Assembly (NCBI RefSeq): GCF_033115175.1
Contig: NC_084836.1
Coordinates: forward strand, 65,701,297 to 65,765,296
Source of the DNA: Lepus europaeus
Lineage: Eukaryota; Chordata; Mammalia; Lagomorpha; Leporidae
Length of the DNA stretch: 64,000 bases
Direction: 5' to 3'
Under the pieces are notes generated by a model, which saw nothing but the letters and a program-made list of their open reading frames with translations, was not told where the DNA came from and made no database searches. Shown piece after piece: positions 22,681 to 33,958 of this stretch; within the stretch, counting starts at the first letter, position 1; each line of letters starts with the position of its first letter. The position numbers and the translations under genes are program-made.

Positions 22681-23433
22681 TTTTGTAGACACAAAATGAC
22701 CTATGTAATGGAAAACAACTGACATAATTTTGTCATAGTAGTATTCAATAAGTGTTAGCCATTATTCTTTTTATTACATTTCAGTACTTCAATTCACACC
22801 AAAATAATCAGTGCTAATTAGGTAGAAAGTTAACAACATGCATGGCCCTTTTTTTCTGGATAAATGTAAATTAAGGGAAGGAACCAGAGAAACTGCTAAA
22901 AGTTCAGAGGGAATAAAGAAATCTGCAAGAAATAGAATATTTTGCTTGGGGAAAATTATGACTAAGGGAAAAATTGCAGCATGCTGTGTGTTTTCATTAC
23001 TCAAGAATTTTTTAATGTTGAAAATAAAGTATTCATCAGCTCTATTAAAAATTAACTATACAAATAGTTATATTACAAAAGAGCAAGATTTCACATTAGC
23101 TAGTCCTAAGGGTTTGGGGAGATACAACAGTGTGGAAAAGAGCCTGAGGTAATCATGAAATATTATTAAAAATAATAGATTGTATTGATCTTTCATTAAT
23201 CTCATCTAGAGGCAAGGACACAGATTATTTTAAGATTCAAGACTTATTTCTTTCAGGCTATTTTAAACACATATTTTGCTATTAAATATTTACTATTCCT
23301 CCCTTGGCAATAACTTCCTTAAGATCAAATTTGGTATATTTATAGTCAGCATACGTTCTGCATCTGGAAAATGAACGTTAATTATTATACATTCATTATG
23401 GTAGAATCAGAAAAACACGTTTACAAATATTAT
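22681..23433. other. No gene identified; copy 2 of the local block
   Basis: AT-rich. 23300-23420 repeats the block seen at 22020-22140. An open frame of 104 codons at 22838-23152 has no recognisable similarity and is probably chance. Confidence 0.45.
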
Positions 23434-23449
23434 AAAAATCATAACATCA
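23434..23449 (+). repeat. Target-site duplication, left
   Basis: aaaaatcataacatca, identical to 31051-31066 on the far side of the L1 tail. It defines the insertion as one complete element. Confidence 0.95.
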
Positions 23450-23461
23450 GGGGGGCGGAGC

Positions 23462-23470
23462 CAAGATGGC
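23462..23470 (+). promoter_or_regulatory. YY1-type site at L1 start
   Basis: caagatggc lies 13 bases inside the element. In human L1 a site of this sequence and position binds YY1 and helps fix the transcription start; the role here is inferred by analogy. The same core is at 44952-44960 in the orphan 5' UTR block. Confidence 0.55.
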
Positions 23471-23723
23471 GGATAGTGAGGACGTGCGCCATTAGTCTGC
23501 GAAAATAAAGTTTCATAAAAGTGGAATTACTGTAGCCTTAGGAAAAGACTCAAGAAAAAAACTACAGAGGAGACGCCTCCGGATCGAGTGGACGGGACAC
23601 AGAGGATCTACTGAGAGCCCACTGCGTGGAAACCCAACCGCGAGAACCGAGCCACAGAGTCTTGCCGGCGCGGGAACCGGGGTAAGACAAAAGCCTCAGA
23701 AACTCTCCTCCTCCCGCCTCCGT

Positions 23724-23738
23724 CTGCAGCTCTGCCGC

Positions 23739-23769
<31 letters not shown>

Positions 23770-24260
23770 GCGGCGGCGCCCTGACCGCCTCTCTCCACGG
23801 TCCCAGCCCCGGGGAGCGCGCGCGGGCACTGCAACGGCGGCGGCGGAGGCGGCGGCGGCGGCGGCGGCGCCCTGACCGCCTCTCTCCACGGTCCCAGCCT
23901 CGGGGAGCGCGCGCGGGCACTGCAGCGGCGGCGGCAGCGGCAGCGACGGCGGCGCCCTGACCGCCTCTCTCCACGGTCCCAGCCCCGGGGAACGCGCGCG
24001 GGCACTGCAGCGGCGGCGGCGGAGGAGGCGGCGGCGGCGGCGGCGGCGCCCTGACCGCCTCTCTCCACGGTCCCAGCCTCGGGGAGTGCGCGCGGGCACT
24101 GCAGCGGCGGCAGCGGCAGCGGCGGCGGCGCCCTGACCGCCTCTCTCCACGGTCACAGCCCCGGGGAGCGTGCGCGGGCACTGCGGCGGCGGCGGCGGCG
24201 GGGGCCTCCCGAGCGCCTCCCTCCACCGCCCCAGTCCCGGGGAGCGCGCGCAGGTACTAC
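23724..24260 (+). repeat. GC-rich tandem units in L1 5' UTR
   Basis: Five units sharing gccctgaccgcctctctcca and then ggagcgcgcgcgggcactgc, with unit starts at 23778, 23869, 23954, 24048 and 24130 (periods 91, 85, 94 and 82). A diverged sixth begins near 24203. Length differences come mainly from variable (CGG)n runs between units. The alanine/arginine/proline-rich frames on the - strand of this stretch are compositional artefacts. Confidence 0.93.
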
Positions 24261-24637
24261 AGCGGCGGTGGTGACAGCGGTGGCCGCAGCGATCCTGTGG
24301 CCCGGCTGGCCCTAGGCGACAGCGCCTAAAGAGGAAGATCACGGGAGAAGCCCCAGGTGGTGTCTTGGATCACCAGCTGAGACAAGGCTTCAGGAAAAGA
24401 TTCAAGGAAAAACTGCAGAAGAAACGCTTCCAGATAACCAACTGCGGGAGACGACCCGCAAAATCTACCCAGCGCGCTTTTACACAGCCTTAAACCTCAA
24501 GAAACAAGCATAGCTCTCTGGCCACACCCATCACAGCCCCGAAGGCTCCAACAAAGCAGACAGCTCACTTAGAGGCATAGTATAACGAGGGAAAAAAAAA
24601 AAAAACAAAAACAAAAACACCACAAATTATCTCTAAC

Positions 24638-25675
24638 ATGCCAAGCAAGAAACATAGAAGCGGAGGTACCAAGAACAAGGAAGGCACTATGACGCCCCCA
24701 AGTGAACAGGACACACCAATGCAAGATTATGAAGATGAAGACATAGAGGAACTGCAAGAAGCAGATTTCAAAAAATTGATAAGAACATTAAGAAGTTCTC
24801 AAAAACAAATTCTTGAACTACAGAAATCCTTAATGGACAAGATAGAAAATCTCTCCCGTGAAAATGAAATATTAAGGAGGAATCAAAATGAAATGAAAAA
24901 ACTAATGGAACAGGAATTCTCGATAGTGACAAAAAACCACAATGAAATGAAGAACACAATGGATCAAATGGCAAACACATTAGAGAGCCTTAAAAACAGA
25001 ATGGGTGAAGCAGAAGAGAGAATATCGGAATTAGAAGACAGAGAACAGGAAAGGAAACAGTCAAATCAAAGAAAAGAAGAAGAAATTAGAAATCTAAAAA
25101 ACACTGTCAGGAATCTACAGGATACTATTAAAAAAACCAACATTCGGGTTCTAGGAGTTCCTGAAGGCATGGAAAGGGAGAAAGGATTAGAAGGCCTTTT
25201 TAGTGAGATACTAGCAGAAAATTTCCCAGGTTTGGAGAAGGACAGAGACATCCTAGTACAGGAAGCTCAGAGAACCCCTAATAAACATGATCAAAAGAGA
25301 TCCTCACCACGACACGTCGTAATCAAACTCACCACAGTGAAACATAAAGAAAAGATCCTAAAATGTGCAAGAGAGAAACGCCAGATTACTCTCAGAGGAT
25401 CTCCAATTAGACTTACAGCTGATTTCTCATCAGAAACCCTACAAGCCAGGAGAGAATGGCGAGATATAGCCCAGGTACTAAGAGAGAAAAACTGCCAGCC
25501 CAGAATATTATATCCTGCAAAGCTCTCATTTGTGAATGAAGGTGAAATTAAGACCTTTCACAGCAAACAGAAATTGAAAGAATTTGTCGCCACTCGTCCA
25601 GCCCTGCAAAAGATGCTTAAAGATGTGTTACATACAGAAACACAGAAACACGGTCACCAATATGAAAGAAGGTAA
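24638..25675 (+). CDS. L1 ORF1 protein (RNA-binding chaperone)
   Basis: 345 residues, close to the 338 of human L1 ORF1p. It forms trimers that coat L1 RNA in the cytoplasmic ribonucleoprotein (family knowledge). An acidic/serine-rich head is followed by a long heptad-like coiled coil (about residues 40-160, rich in Lys, Glu, Leu and Asn). Next comes the RRM-type segment starting [19 protein letters not shown], then [17 protein letters not shown]. The C-terminal domain carries [18 protein letters not shown] and [15 protein letters not shown], highly conserved L1 signatures. The A-rich context before the ATG is usual. No internal stop or frameshift is present, and ORF2 follows after 68 bases. 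Confidence 0.96.
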   Translation: MPSKKHRSGGTKNKEGTMTPPSEQDTPMQDYEDEDIEELQEADFKKLIRTLRSSQKQILELQKSLMDKIENLSRENEILRRNQNEMKKLMEQEFSIVTKNHNEMKNTMDQMANTLESLKNRMGEAEERISELEDREQERKQSNQRKEEEIRNLKNTVRNLQDTIKKTNIRVLGVPEGMEREKGLEGLFSEILAENFPGLEKDRDILVQEAQRTPNKHDQKRSSPRHVVIKLTTVKHKEKILKCAREKRQITLRGSPIRLTADFSSETLQARREWRDIAQVLREKNCQPRILYPAKLSFVNEGEIKTFHSKQKLKEFVATRPALQKMLKDVLHTETQKHGHQYERR

Positions 25676-25743
25676 AGGAAGGAAACCTCACAGCAAAAGA
25701 TCACAGGAATCTCAAACCAGATATCAGAAAATATCTTTGGCAA

Positions 25744-28700
25744 ATGGCAGGGCAAAGTTACTCCTTCTCAATAGTCACACTGAATGTTAATGGCTTGAAC
25801 TGTCCAGTTAAAAGACACCGATTGGCGGATTGGGTCAAGGAACAAAACCCATCCTTTTGCTGCCTACAAGAAACCCATCTATCCAACAATGATCCATACA
25901 AGCTGAGAGTGAAGGGCTGGAAAAAGATATACCATGCCAACAGAAATGAAAAGAGAGCGGGCGTAGCCATCTTAATATCAGACAACATAAACTTTACCAC
26001 AAAAACTGTTAGGAGAGACAAAGAGGGGCACTATATAATGATTAAGGGATCCATTCAACAGGAAGATATAACGATTATCAATGTATATGCACCTAATTAC
26101 AGGGCACCAGCTTATTTAAAAGACTTGTTAAGGGACTTAAAGGGAGACTTAGACCCCAATACAATAGTACTGGGGGACTTCAATACTCCACTCTCAGAGA
26201 TAGACAGATCATCAGGACAGAAGATCAACAAGGAGACAGTAGATTTAAATGACACTATAGCCCAAATGGATCTAACAGATATCTACAGAACATTTCATCC
26301 TACATCTAAGGACTTTACATTCTTCTCAGCAGTACATGGAACCCTCTCTAGGATTGACCACATACTAGGCCATAAAGCAAGTCTCAGCAAATTCAAAAAA
26401 ATTAGAATCGTACCATGCAGCTTCTCAGACCATAAAGGAATGAAATTGGAAATTGGCAACTCAGGAATCCCTAGAGCACGAGCAAACACATGGAGATTGA
26501 ACAACATGCTCCTGAATGAACAATGGGTCATAGAAGAAATTAAAAGAGAAATCAAAAATTTTCTGGAAATAAATGAGGATAACAGCACAACATACCAAAA
26601 CCTATGGGATACAACAAAAGCAGTGTTAAGAGGAAAGTTTATATCAATAGGTGCCTACATCAAGAAATTGGAAAGGCACCAAATAGATGAGCTTTCAAGT
26701 CACCTCAAGGATCTAGAAAATCTGCAGCAAACCAAACCTAAACCCAGTAGGAGAAGAGAAATAATTAAAATCAGAGAAGAAATCAACAGGATTGAATCCA
26801 AAAAAACATTACAAAAAATCAGCCAAACGAGGAGCTGGTTTTTTGAAAAAATAAACAAAATTGACACCCCATTGGCCCAACTAACTAAAAAAAGAAGAGA
26901 AAAGACCCAAATCAATAGGATCAGAGATGAAATGGGAAACATAACAACAGATGCCACAGAAATAAAAAGAATCATCAGAAATTACTACAAGGACTTGTAT
27001 GCCAGCAAACAGGGAAATCTATCAGAAATGGAAAGATTTTTGGACACATATAACCTCCCAAAATTGAGCCAGGAAGACATAGAAAACCTAAACAGACCAA
27101 TAACTGACACAGAAATTGAAACAGTAATAAAGGCCCTCCCAACAAAGAAAAGCCCAGGACCAGATGGATTCACTGCTGAGTTCTACCAGACATTTAGAGA
27201 AGAACTAACTCCAATTCTCCTCAAACTATTTAGAGCAATCGAAAAAGAGGGAATCCTCCCAAATTCTTTCTATGAAGCCACCATCACCTTAATTCCTAAG
27301 CCAGAAAGAGACGCAACATTGAAAGAGAATTACAGACCAATATCCCTGATGAACATAGATGCAAAAATCCTCAATAAAATTCTGGCCAATAGAATGCAAC
27401 AACACATCAGAAAGATCATCCACCCAGACCAAGTGGGATTCATCCCCGGTATGCAGGGATGGTTCAACATTCGCAAAACAATCAACGTAATACACTACAT
27501 TAACAGACTGCAGAAGAAAAACCATATGATTCTCTCAATAGACGCAGAGAAAGCATTTGATAAAATACAACACCCTTTCATGATGAAAACTCTAAGCAAA
27601 CTGGGTATGGAAGGAACACTCCTTAATACAATCAAAGCAATATATGAAAAACCCACGGCCAACATCCTATTGAATGGGGAAAAGTTGGAAGCATTTCCAC
27701 TGAAATCTGGTACCAGACAGGGATGTCCTCTCTCACCACTGCTATTCAATATAGTTCTGGAAGTTTTGGCCAGAGCTATTAGGCAAGAAAAAGAAATTAA
27801 AGGGATACAAATCGGGAAGGAAGAACTCAAACTATCCCTCTTTGCAGATGATATGATTCTTTATTTAGGGGACCCAAAGAACTCTACTAAGAGACTGCTG
27901 GAACTCATCGAAGAGTTTGGCAAAGTAGCAGGATATAAAATCAATGCACAAAAATCAACAGCCTTTGTATACACAGGCAATGCCACGGCCGAGGAAGAAC
28001 TTCTAAAATCAATCCCATTCACAATAGCTACAAAAACAATCAAATACCTTGGAATAAACTTAACCAAAGACGTTAAAGATCTCTACGATGAAAACTACAA
28101 AACCTTACAGAAAGAAATAGAAGAGGATACCAAAAAATGGAGAAATCTTCCATGCTCATGGATTGGAAGAATCAATATCATCAAAATGTCTATTCTCCCA
28201 AAAACAATTTATACATTCAATGCAATACCCATCAAGATCCCAAAGACCTTCTTCTCAGATCTGGAAAAAATGATGCTGAAATTCATATGGAGACACAGAA
28301 GACCTCGAATAGCCAAAGCAATCCTGTACAACAAAAACAAAGCCGGAGGCATCACAATACCTGATTTTAGGACATACTACAGGGCAGTTGTTATCAAAAC
28401 AGCATGGTACTGGTACAGAAACAGATGGATAGACCAATGGAACAGAATAGAAACACCAGAAATCAATCCAAACATCTACAGCCAACTTATATTTGACCAA
28501 AGATCCAAATCTAAACCCTGGAATAAGGACAGCCTATTCAATAAATGGTGCTGGGAAAATTGGATTTCCACATGCAGAAGCTTGAAGCAAGACCCATACC
28601 TATCACCTTACACAAAAATTCACTCAACATGGATTAAAGACTTAAACCTACGACCCGAAACCATCAAATTATTAGAGAGCATTGGAGAAACCCTGCAAGA

Positions 28701-29568
28701 TATAGGCACAGGCAAAGACTTCCTGGAAAATACTCCAACAGCACAGGCAGTGAAAACCAAAATTAACTTTTGGGATTGCATCAAATTGAGAAGTTTCTGT
28801 ACTTCAAAAGAAACAGTCAGGAAAGTGAAGAGGCAACCAACAGAATGGGAAAAAATATTTGCAAACTATACTACAGATAAAGGATTGATAACCAGAATCT
28901 ACAAAGAAATCAAGAAAATCCACAAAAACAGAACAAACAACCCACTTAAGAGATGGGCCAAGGACCTCAATAGACATTTTTCGAAAGAGGAAATCCAAAT
29001 GGCCAACAGACACATGAAAAAATGTTCAAGATCACTAGCAATCAGAGAAATGCAAATCAAAACCACAATGAGGTTCCATCTCACCCCGGTGAGAATGGCT
29101 CACATTCAGAAATCTACCAACAACAGCTGCTGGAGAGGATGTGGGGAAAAAGGAACACTAACCCACTGTTGGTGGGAATGCAAACTGGTTAAGCCACTAT
29201 GGAAGTCTGTCTGGAGATTCCTCAGAAACCTGAACATAACCCTACCATACAACCCAGCCATCCCACTCCTTGGAATTTACCCAAAGGAAATTAATTTGGC
29301 TAATAAAAAAGCCATCTGCACATTAATGTTTATTGCAGCTCAATTCACAATAGCTAAGACCTGGAACCAACCCAAATGCCCATCAACAGTAGATTGGATA
29401 AAGAAATTATGGGACATGTACTCCATAGAATACTATGCAGCAGTAAGAAACAACGAAACCCAGTCATTTGCAACAAGATGGAGCAATCTGGAAAACATCA
29501 TGCTGAGTGAATTAAGCCAGTCCCAAAGAGAAAAATATCATTTGTTTTCCCTGATCGGTGACAACTGA
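25744..29568 (+). CDS. L1 ORF2 protein (endonuclease and reverse transcriptase)
   Basis: 1274 residues, matching the human ORF2p length (1275). It nicks target DNA and copies L1 RNA from the nick. The apurinic-like endonuclease (1-239) keeps Asn14, Glu43, Tyr115, Asp145, Asn147, Asp205, Asp229 and His230. The reverse transcriptase has SIDAEKAFD with Asp600, [14 protein letters not shown] near 656-669 and FADD with Asp702 and Asp703 at 700-703; the first FADD residue is Phe, as is common in L1. The C-terminal Cys/His segment [18 protein letters not shown] is present. Spacing of all these residues equals that of human L1, so no small indels have accumulated. Translation presumably follows unconventional reinitiation after ORF1, as in other mammalian L1s. 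Confidence 0.97.
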   Translation: MAGQSYSFSIVTLNVNGLNCPVKRHRLADWVKEQNPSFCCLQETHLSNNDPYKLRVKGWKKIYHANRNEKRAGVAILISDNINFTTKTVRRDKEGHYIMIKGSIQQEDITIINVYAPNYRAPAYLKDLLRDLKGDLDPNTIVLGDFNTPLSEIDRSSGQKINKETVDLNDTIAQMDLTDIYRTFHPTSKDFTFFSAVHGTLSRIDHILGHKASLSKFKKIRIVPCSFSDHKGMKLEIGNSGIPRARANTWRLNNMLLNEQWVIEEIKREIKNFLEINEDNSTTYQNLWDTTKAVLRGKFISIGAYIKKLERHQIDELSSHLKDLENLQQTKPKPSRRREIIKIREEINRIESKKTLQKISQTRSWFFEKINKIDTPLAQLTKKRREKTQINRIRDEMGNITTDATEIKRIIRNYYKDLYASKQGNLSEMERFLDTYNLPKLSQEDIENLNRPITDTEIETVIKALPTKKSPGPDGFTAEFYQTFREELTPILLKLFRAIEKEGILPNSFYEATITLIPKPERDATLKENYRPISLMNIDAKILNKILANRMQQHIRKIIHPDQVGFIPGMQGWFNIRKTINVIHYINRLQKKNHMILSIDAEKAFDKIQHPFMMKTLSKLGMEGTLLNTIKAIYEKPTANILLNGEKLEAFPLKSGTRQGCPLSPLLFNIVLEVLARAIRQEKEIKGIQIGKEELKLSLFADDMILYLGDPKNSTKRLLELIEEFGKVAGYKINAQKSTAFVYTGNATAEEELLKSIPFTIATKTIKYLGINLTKDVKDLYDENYKTLQKEIEEDTKKWRNLPCSWIGRINIIKMSILPKTIYTFNAIPIKIPKTFFSDLEKMMLKFIWRHRRPRIAKAILYNKNKAGGITIPDFRTYYRAVVIKTAWYWYRNRWIDQWNRIETPEINPNIYSQLIFDQRSKSKPWNKDSLFNKWCWENWISTCRSLKQDPYLSPYTKIHSTWIKDLNLRPETIKLLESIGETLQDIGTGKDFLENTPTAQAVKTKINFWDCIKLRSFCTSKETVRKVKRQPTEWEKIFANYTTDKGLITRIYKEIKKIHKNRTNNPLKRWAKDLNRHFSKEEIQMANRHMKKCSRSLAIREMQIKTTMRFHLTPVRMAHIQKSTNNSCWRGCGEKGTLTHCWWECKLVKPLWKSVWRFLRNLNITLPYNPAIPLLGIYPKEINLANKKAICTLMFIAAQFTIAKTWNQPKCPSTVDWIKKLWDMYSIEYYAAVRNNETQSFATRWSNLENIMLSELSQSQREKYHLFSLIGDN

Positions 29569-31050
29569 GCGCCAAAGGGGAAACCTATTAAATGAACACT
29601 ATAAGCAACAATGAACTGATCAGCTCCTGTCCTGACTTTAGATGTACAATGTAATATTTTATCCTTTTTGGTATTTGCTGTTATTGTTGTTCTTCTAGTA
29701 CTGTTGGTTGAACTCAGTAATTAACACACAATTATTCTTAGGTGTTTAAATTTAACTGAAAAGAGATCCCTGTTAAATCTAAGAGTGGAAAAAGAGAGGG
29801 AGGAGAGGAACAATTTGGAACATGCTCAATCGGACTGGCCGCAAATGGTGGAGTTGGAAATGTGCCAGGGGATTCCAACACAATCCCATCAGGATGGCAT
29901 GTACCAATGCCATCGCACTAGTCCAAGTGATCAATTTCAGCTCACAATTGATAGCTCTGATAGCCCTAAGAGTCAAAGAGATCACACAAACAAGACAAGT
30001 ATCTGCTAATACTAACTGATAGAATCAAAAAGGGAGAGAAAGATCCAACATGGGAAGTGGGATACACAGCAGACTCATAGGATGGCAGATGTCCTAAACA
30101 ACACTCTGGCCTCAGAATCAGCCCTCAAGGCATTCAGATCTGGCTGAAGAGCCCATGAGAGTATAGCAGGCATGGAAAGCCAAGATACCATGGAAAAAAA
30201 AAAAAAAAGACCTAAATGAATGATCTCTGTGAGTGAGATCCCAGTGGAAAGAACGGGGCCATCAAAGAAGGAGGTACCCTTCTCCGAAGGGAGGAGAGAA
30301 CCTCCACTTTGACTATGACCCTATCGGAATAAGATCAAAGTCAGCGAACTCTAAAGGCTTCCATAGCCCTGGCAACTCATGACTAGAGCCTAGGGAGATT
30401 ACTGATGCCATGAACAGGAGTGTCAAATTGTTAAGTCAGCAACAGGAGTCACTGTGTACTTACACCCCATGTGGGATCTGTCCCTAATGTGTCGTTTAAA
30501 GCCAAGTGATGCTATGACTGGTACTGAAACAGTATTTTTATACTTTGCGTTTCTGTGTGGGCGCAGACTGATGAGGTCTTTGCTAATTATAGACTGAAGT
30601 GATCTTCTGTATATAAAGAGAATTGGAAACGAAAAAAAAAAAAAAAAAAAAAGGAAGGAAAAAAAAAAAAAAAAAAAAAACAACCTGGTGTTAAAATGGA
30701 AATGGCATAGAAAATTAATTAATTTGAAAAAAATTTTTGTAGGATCTCTGTCTTTAATGTGCTGTACATTGCGATTTAATGCTATAATTAGTAATCCAAT
30801 GGTAGTTTTTTCACTTGATGTTGCTATGTGGGCAAAATGTTGAAATCTTTACCTAATGTATACTAAACTGATCTTCTGTATATAAAGAGAATTGAAAATG
30901 AATCCTCACACGAATGGAGGGAGAGGGGGAGCGGGAGGGGGGAGGGTTGCGGGCGGGAGGGAAGATATGCGAGGGGGGAAGCCATTGTAACCCATAAACT
31001 ATACTTTGGAAATTTATATTCATTAAATAAAAGTTTAATAAAAAAAAAAA
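29569..31050 (+). other. L1 3' UTR with tandem module and G-rich tract
   Basis: Long 3' UTR. Two related modules, about 30474-30632 and 30742-30902, each run from ggatctgtccctaatgtg-like sequence to cttctgtatataaagagaat. They are separated by an A-rich run (30632-30680). A polypurine G-rich tract follows at 30914-30983, a frequent L1 3' UTR feature able in principle to form G-quadruplexes. An AATAAA signal lies at 31026-31031 ahead of the A tail. Confidence 0.9.
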
Positions 31051-31066
31051 AAAAATCATAACATCA
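31051..31066 (+). repeat. Target-site duplication, right
   Basis: aaaaatcataacatca directly after the A tail, identical to 23434-23449. Confidence 0.95.
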
Positions 31067-31229
31067 TACATGTGAATAAATTTGGAACTGAAGACGCACT
31101 ACCTGGGAGACAGAATTCTTCCCAGAGTAGCCAACAAACCAGCAGTCACTTGAAGACTTATTACTTGTCAAAAATCTCAAAAGTTTCCAAAGTCACCTTT
31201 TCCTTCTGCTGTTTAATAATTTATCAGAC

Positions 31230-31575
31230 TCTGCCAATTGTTAAATCAACAACGGGAGTCACTGGGTACATGCTCCCCACGTAGGATCTCTGTCCTTAAT
31301 GTGTCTTACTATGAAACCTAAAAACAGTACTAGTCGAACAATACCCTATACGTTGTGCGGTTGTGTGAATGCAGCCTGTTGAAATCCTTGCTTAGTATAT
31401 ACTAAGTTGATCTTCAGTATATGAAGGTAATTGAAAATGAAACTCGATAAAGGGTGGGATGGGAGAGGGAGAGGGGAGGGCCACGGGAGGGAGGGAGGTT
31501 GGGAGGGAGAGCCACAACAATACAAAAATTGCACTTTGTAAATTCACATTTATGAAATAAAAAATTAAAAAATAA
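31230..31575 (+). mobile_element. Severely truncated L1 3' end
   Basis: One 3' module, a G-rich tract (31453-31509) and a gaaataaaaaattaaaaaa tail. Target duplication taataatttatcagac is perfect at 31214-31229 and 31576-31591. Confidence 0.93.
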
Positions 31576-31591
31576 TAATAATTTATCAGAC

Positions 31592-32283
31592 GCTGTCAAA
31601 AAACGAAGCAGCAAATTCCAGGGATTTCTTCTTTCAGTTGTTTTAATTCTAGAAAGGGTAAATGTAAAGTTAAACATTGACTATAGCATGGCTACAAATA
31701 CTGAAAAATTACTATACTGAGATAAAATAAACTTTCCCCAATGCACATTCATTTTGCCAGTTTTAGTCTTCCCTTAGAGAAATATCATCTATATTCTCAT
31801 TGCTCTATTTTTAAAAACTGTCTTTTCCTTTAGTGGTAGATTTTTTGAAACATTCTGTTGTCCTTGACAGAAGAGAATCAAGGGGAATTTTCAATGCTGA
31901 AACAGCCCAGGAATTACATTCCATAGTTGTGCAAAATGAACCTGAGCCATCAGTCTCCAGGATGTTCTCTCTCCTCCATTCTTAGATGTGTGTGAGCTTT
32001 CAGGCAGGAGGAAAGATTGCCGTGGTTGTGTAGGTGGAAGCCCCGAGCCATCTGGAATCGCTAAAGATCTGCCAAAATATCAGCAGCAGTTACCCGTAGG
32101 GCTTTGCTTCTGGTATAACCATGTAACTTTTTCAAATAATTGAAGCATTGAGATTTCTCTCACCTCCTGGGAGATAGACCCCTGGGAGAACAGAAAAAAT
32201 ATGTCTCAATTATTAAGACATCTAGATTCTGGAATCAAGGTCCATGAGGGCTATGAAGGCTCTAGATTTTAAAAATATAAATA
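31592..32283. other. No gene identified
   Basis: Apparently non-repetitive. The stretch 31860-32220 has balanced base composition, and I could not assign it to a repeat family or gene. Confidence 0.4.
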
Positions 32284-32618
32284 ATTTTTTGACAGGCAGA
32301 GTGGACAGTGAGAGAGAGAGACAGAGAGAAAGATCTTCCTTTTCCATTGGTTCACCCCTCAGTGGCTGCTGCGGTCGGCGCGCTGCGGCCAGCGCACTGC
32401 GCTGATCCGAAGCCAGGAGCCAGGTGCTTCTCCTGGTCTCCCATGTGGGTGCAAGGCCCAAGCACTTGGGCCATCCTCCACTGCACTCCTGGGCCACAGC
32501 AGAGAGCTGGACTGGAAGAGGAGCAACCGGGACAGAACCAGTGCCCCAACTGGGACTAGAACCTGGAGTCCAGTTCTGCAGGCGGAGGGTTAGCCTAGTG
32601 ATCCATGGTGCTGGCCTC
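32284..32618 (-). mobile_element. Young CSINE
   Basis: Antisense copy from ttttttgacaggcagagtgg to gatccatggtgctggcctc, immediately adjoining the 3' end of the next L1. Confidence 0.92.
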
Positions 32619-32621
32619 TTC

Positions 32622-33927
32622 CTTTTTTAAAAAAAGTTTTATTTAATAAATACAAATTTCAAATGTACAATTTTTGGATTATAGTGGCTTTTCCCCCCAT
32701 AACCTCCCTCCCACCCACAACCATCCCATCTCCCATACCCTCCTCATCCCATTCTTCATCAAGAATCATTTTCAATTAGATGGAAGATCAACCTAGTATA
32801 TAAAAAGTAAAGATTTCAACAGTTTTCACCCACACAGAAACACAAAGTATAAAGTAATGTTTGAGTACTAGTTTTACTGTTAATTCACATAGTACAACAC
32901 ATTAAGGACAGAGATTTTACATGGGGAGTAAGTGCACAGTGACTCCCTTTGTTGATTTAACAATTGACACTTTTATATATGATGTCAGTAATCACCCGAG
33001 GCTCTTGTCATGAGCTGCCAAGGCTATGGAAGCCTCTTGAGTTGACAAACTCCAATCTTATTTAGACAAGGCCATAGTCAAAGTGGAAGTTCTCTCCTCC
33101 CTTCAGAGAAAGGTACCTCCTTCTTTGATAGCCCCTACATTCTACTTGAATCTCACTCACAGAGATCTTTCATTTAGGTCATTTTTTTTTCCCACAGTGT
33201 CTTCACTTTCCATGCCTGAGAAACTCCCAGGGGCTTTTTAGCCAGATCCGAATGCCTTAAGGGCTGATTCTAAGGCCAGAGTGCTGTTTAGGACATCTGC
33301 CATTCTATGAGTTTGCTGTGTATCCCACTTCCCATGTTGGATTGTTCTCTCCTTTTTAATTCTATCAGTTAGTATTAGCAGACACTATTCTTGTATATGT
33401 GATCCCTTTGACACTTAATCCTGTCTTTATGATCAATTATGATCTTCAACTGATCATTTAGACTAGTAAAATGGCATTGGTATATGCCATCTTAATGGGA
33501 TAGATTCGGAATCCCCTGGCACGTTTCTAGCTCTACCATTAGGGGTAAGTTCGAGTGAGCATATGCCAAACTGTACATCTCCTCCCTCTCTTATTCCCAC
33601 TCTTATATTTAACAGGGATCACTTTTCAGTTAAATTTAAACACTTAAGAATAATTGTGTGATTAAAGAGTTCAACCAATGGTTTAAGTAGAACAAAAAAA
33701 ATACAAAAAGGAATAAAATAGTAAGTTGTTCCTCGACAGTCAGGACAAGGGCTGATCAATTCATTGTTTCTCAAAGTGTCCACTTCAATTCTACAGGTTT
33801 CCTTTTAGGTGCTCACTTAGTTTTCACTGATAAGGGAGAACATATGATATTTGTGCCTTTGGGACTTGCTTATTTCACTAAGCATGATGTTTTACAGATT
33901 CTTCCATTTTGTTGCAAATAACCGGAT

Positions 33928-33958
<31 letters not shown>

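Larger units (their letters stand above)
23450..24637 (+). promoter_or_regulatory. L1 5' UTR / internal promoter
   Basis: CpG-rich leader beginning ggggggcggagccaagatgg. L1 5' UTRs act as internal RNA polymerase II promoters (family knowledge). The start resembles other mammalian L1s, but the interior is built of CGG-rich tandem units. The 345-bp stretch before ORF1 (24293-24637) is not repetitive and ends in an A-rich run just before the ORF1 start. Confidence 0.9.
23450..31050 (+). mobile_element. Full-length L1 retrotransposon with two open ORFs
   Basis: 7.6 kb LINE-1: a 1.19-kb GC-rich 5' UTR, ORF1, a 68-bp spacer, ORF2, a 1.48-kb 3' UTR and an A tail, bounded by a perfect 16-bp target-site duplication. 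Both ORFs are uninterrupted and the known catalytic residues of the family are present. The flanking duplication has no differences, so the insertion is young. Many of the L1 pieces elsewhere in the window share its 3' UTR. Confidence 0.97.

Noticed and set aside
23720-24300. CpG island as a host gene promoter
   Set aside because: Entirely inside the L1 5' UTR, with the L1 ORF1 directly downstream.
23562-24342. Three long alanine/arginine/proline-rich - strand frames (168-244 codons)
   Set aside because: They lie in the CGG-rich tandem units of the L1 5' UTR, antisense to it, and reflect the repeat composition only.
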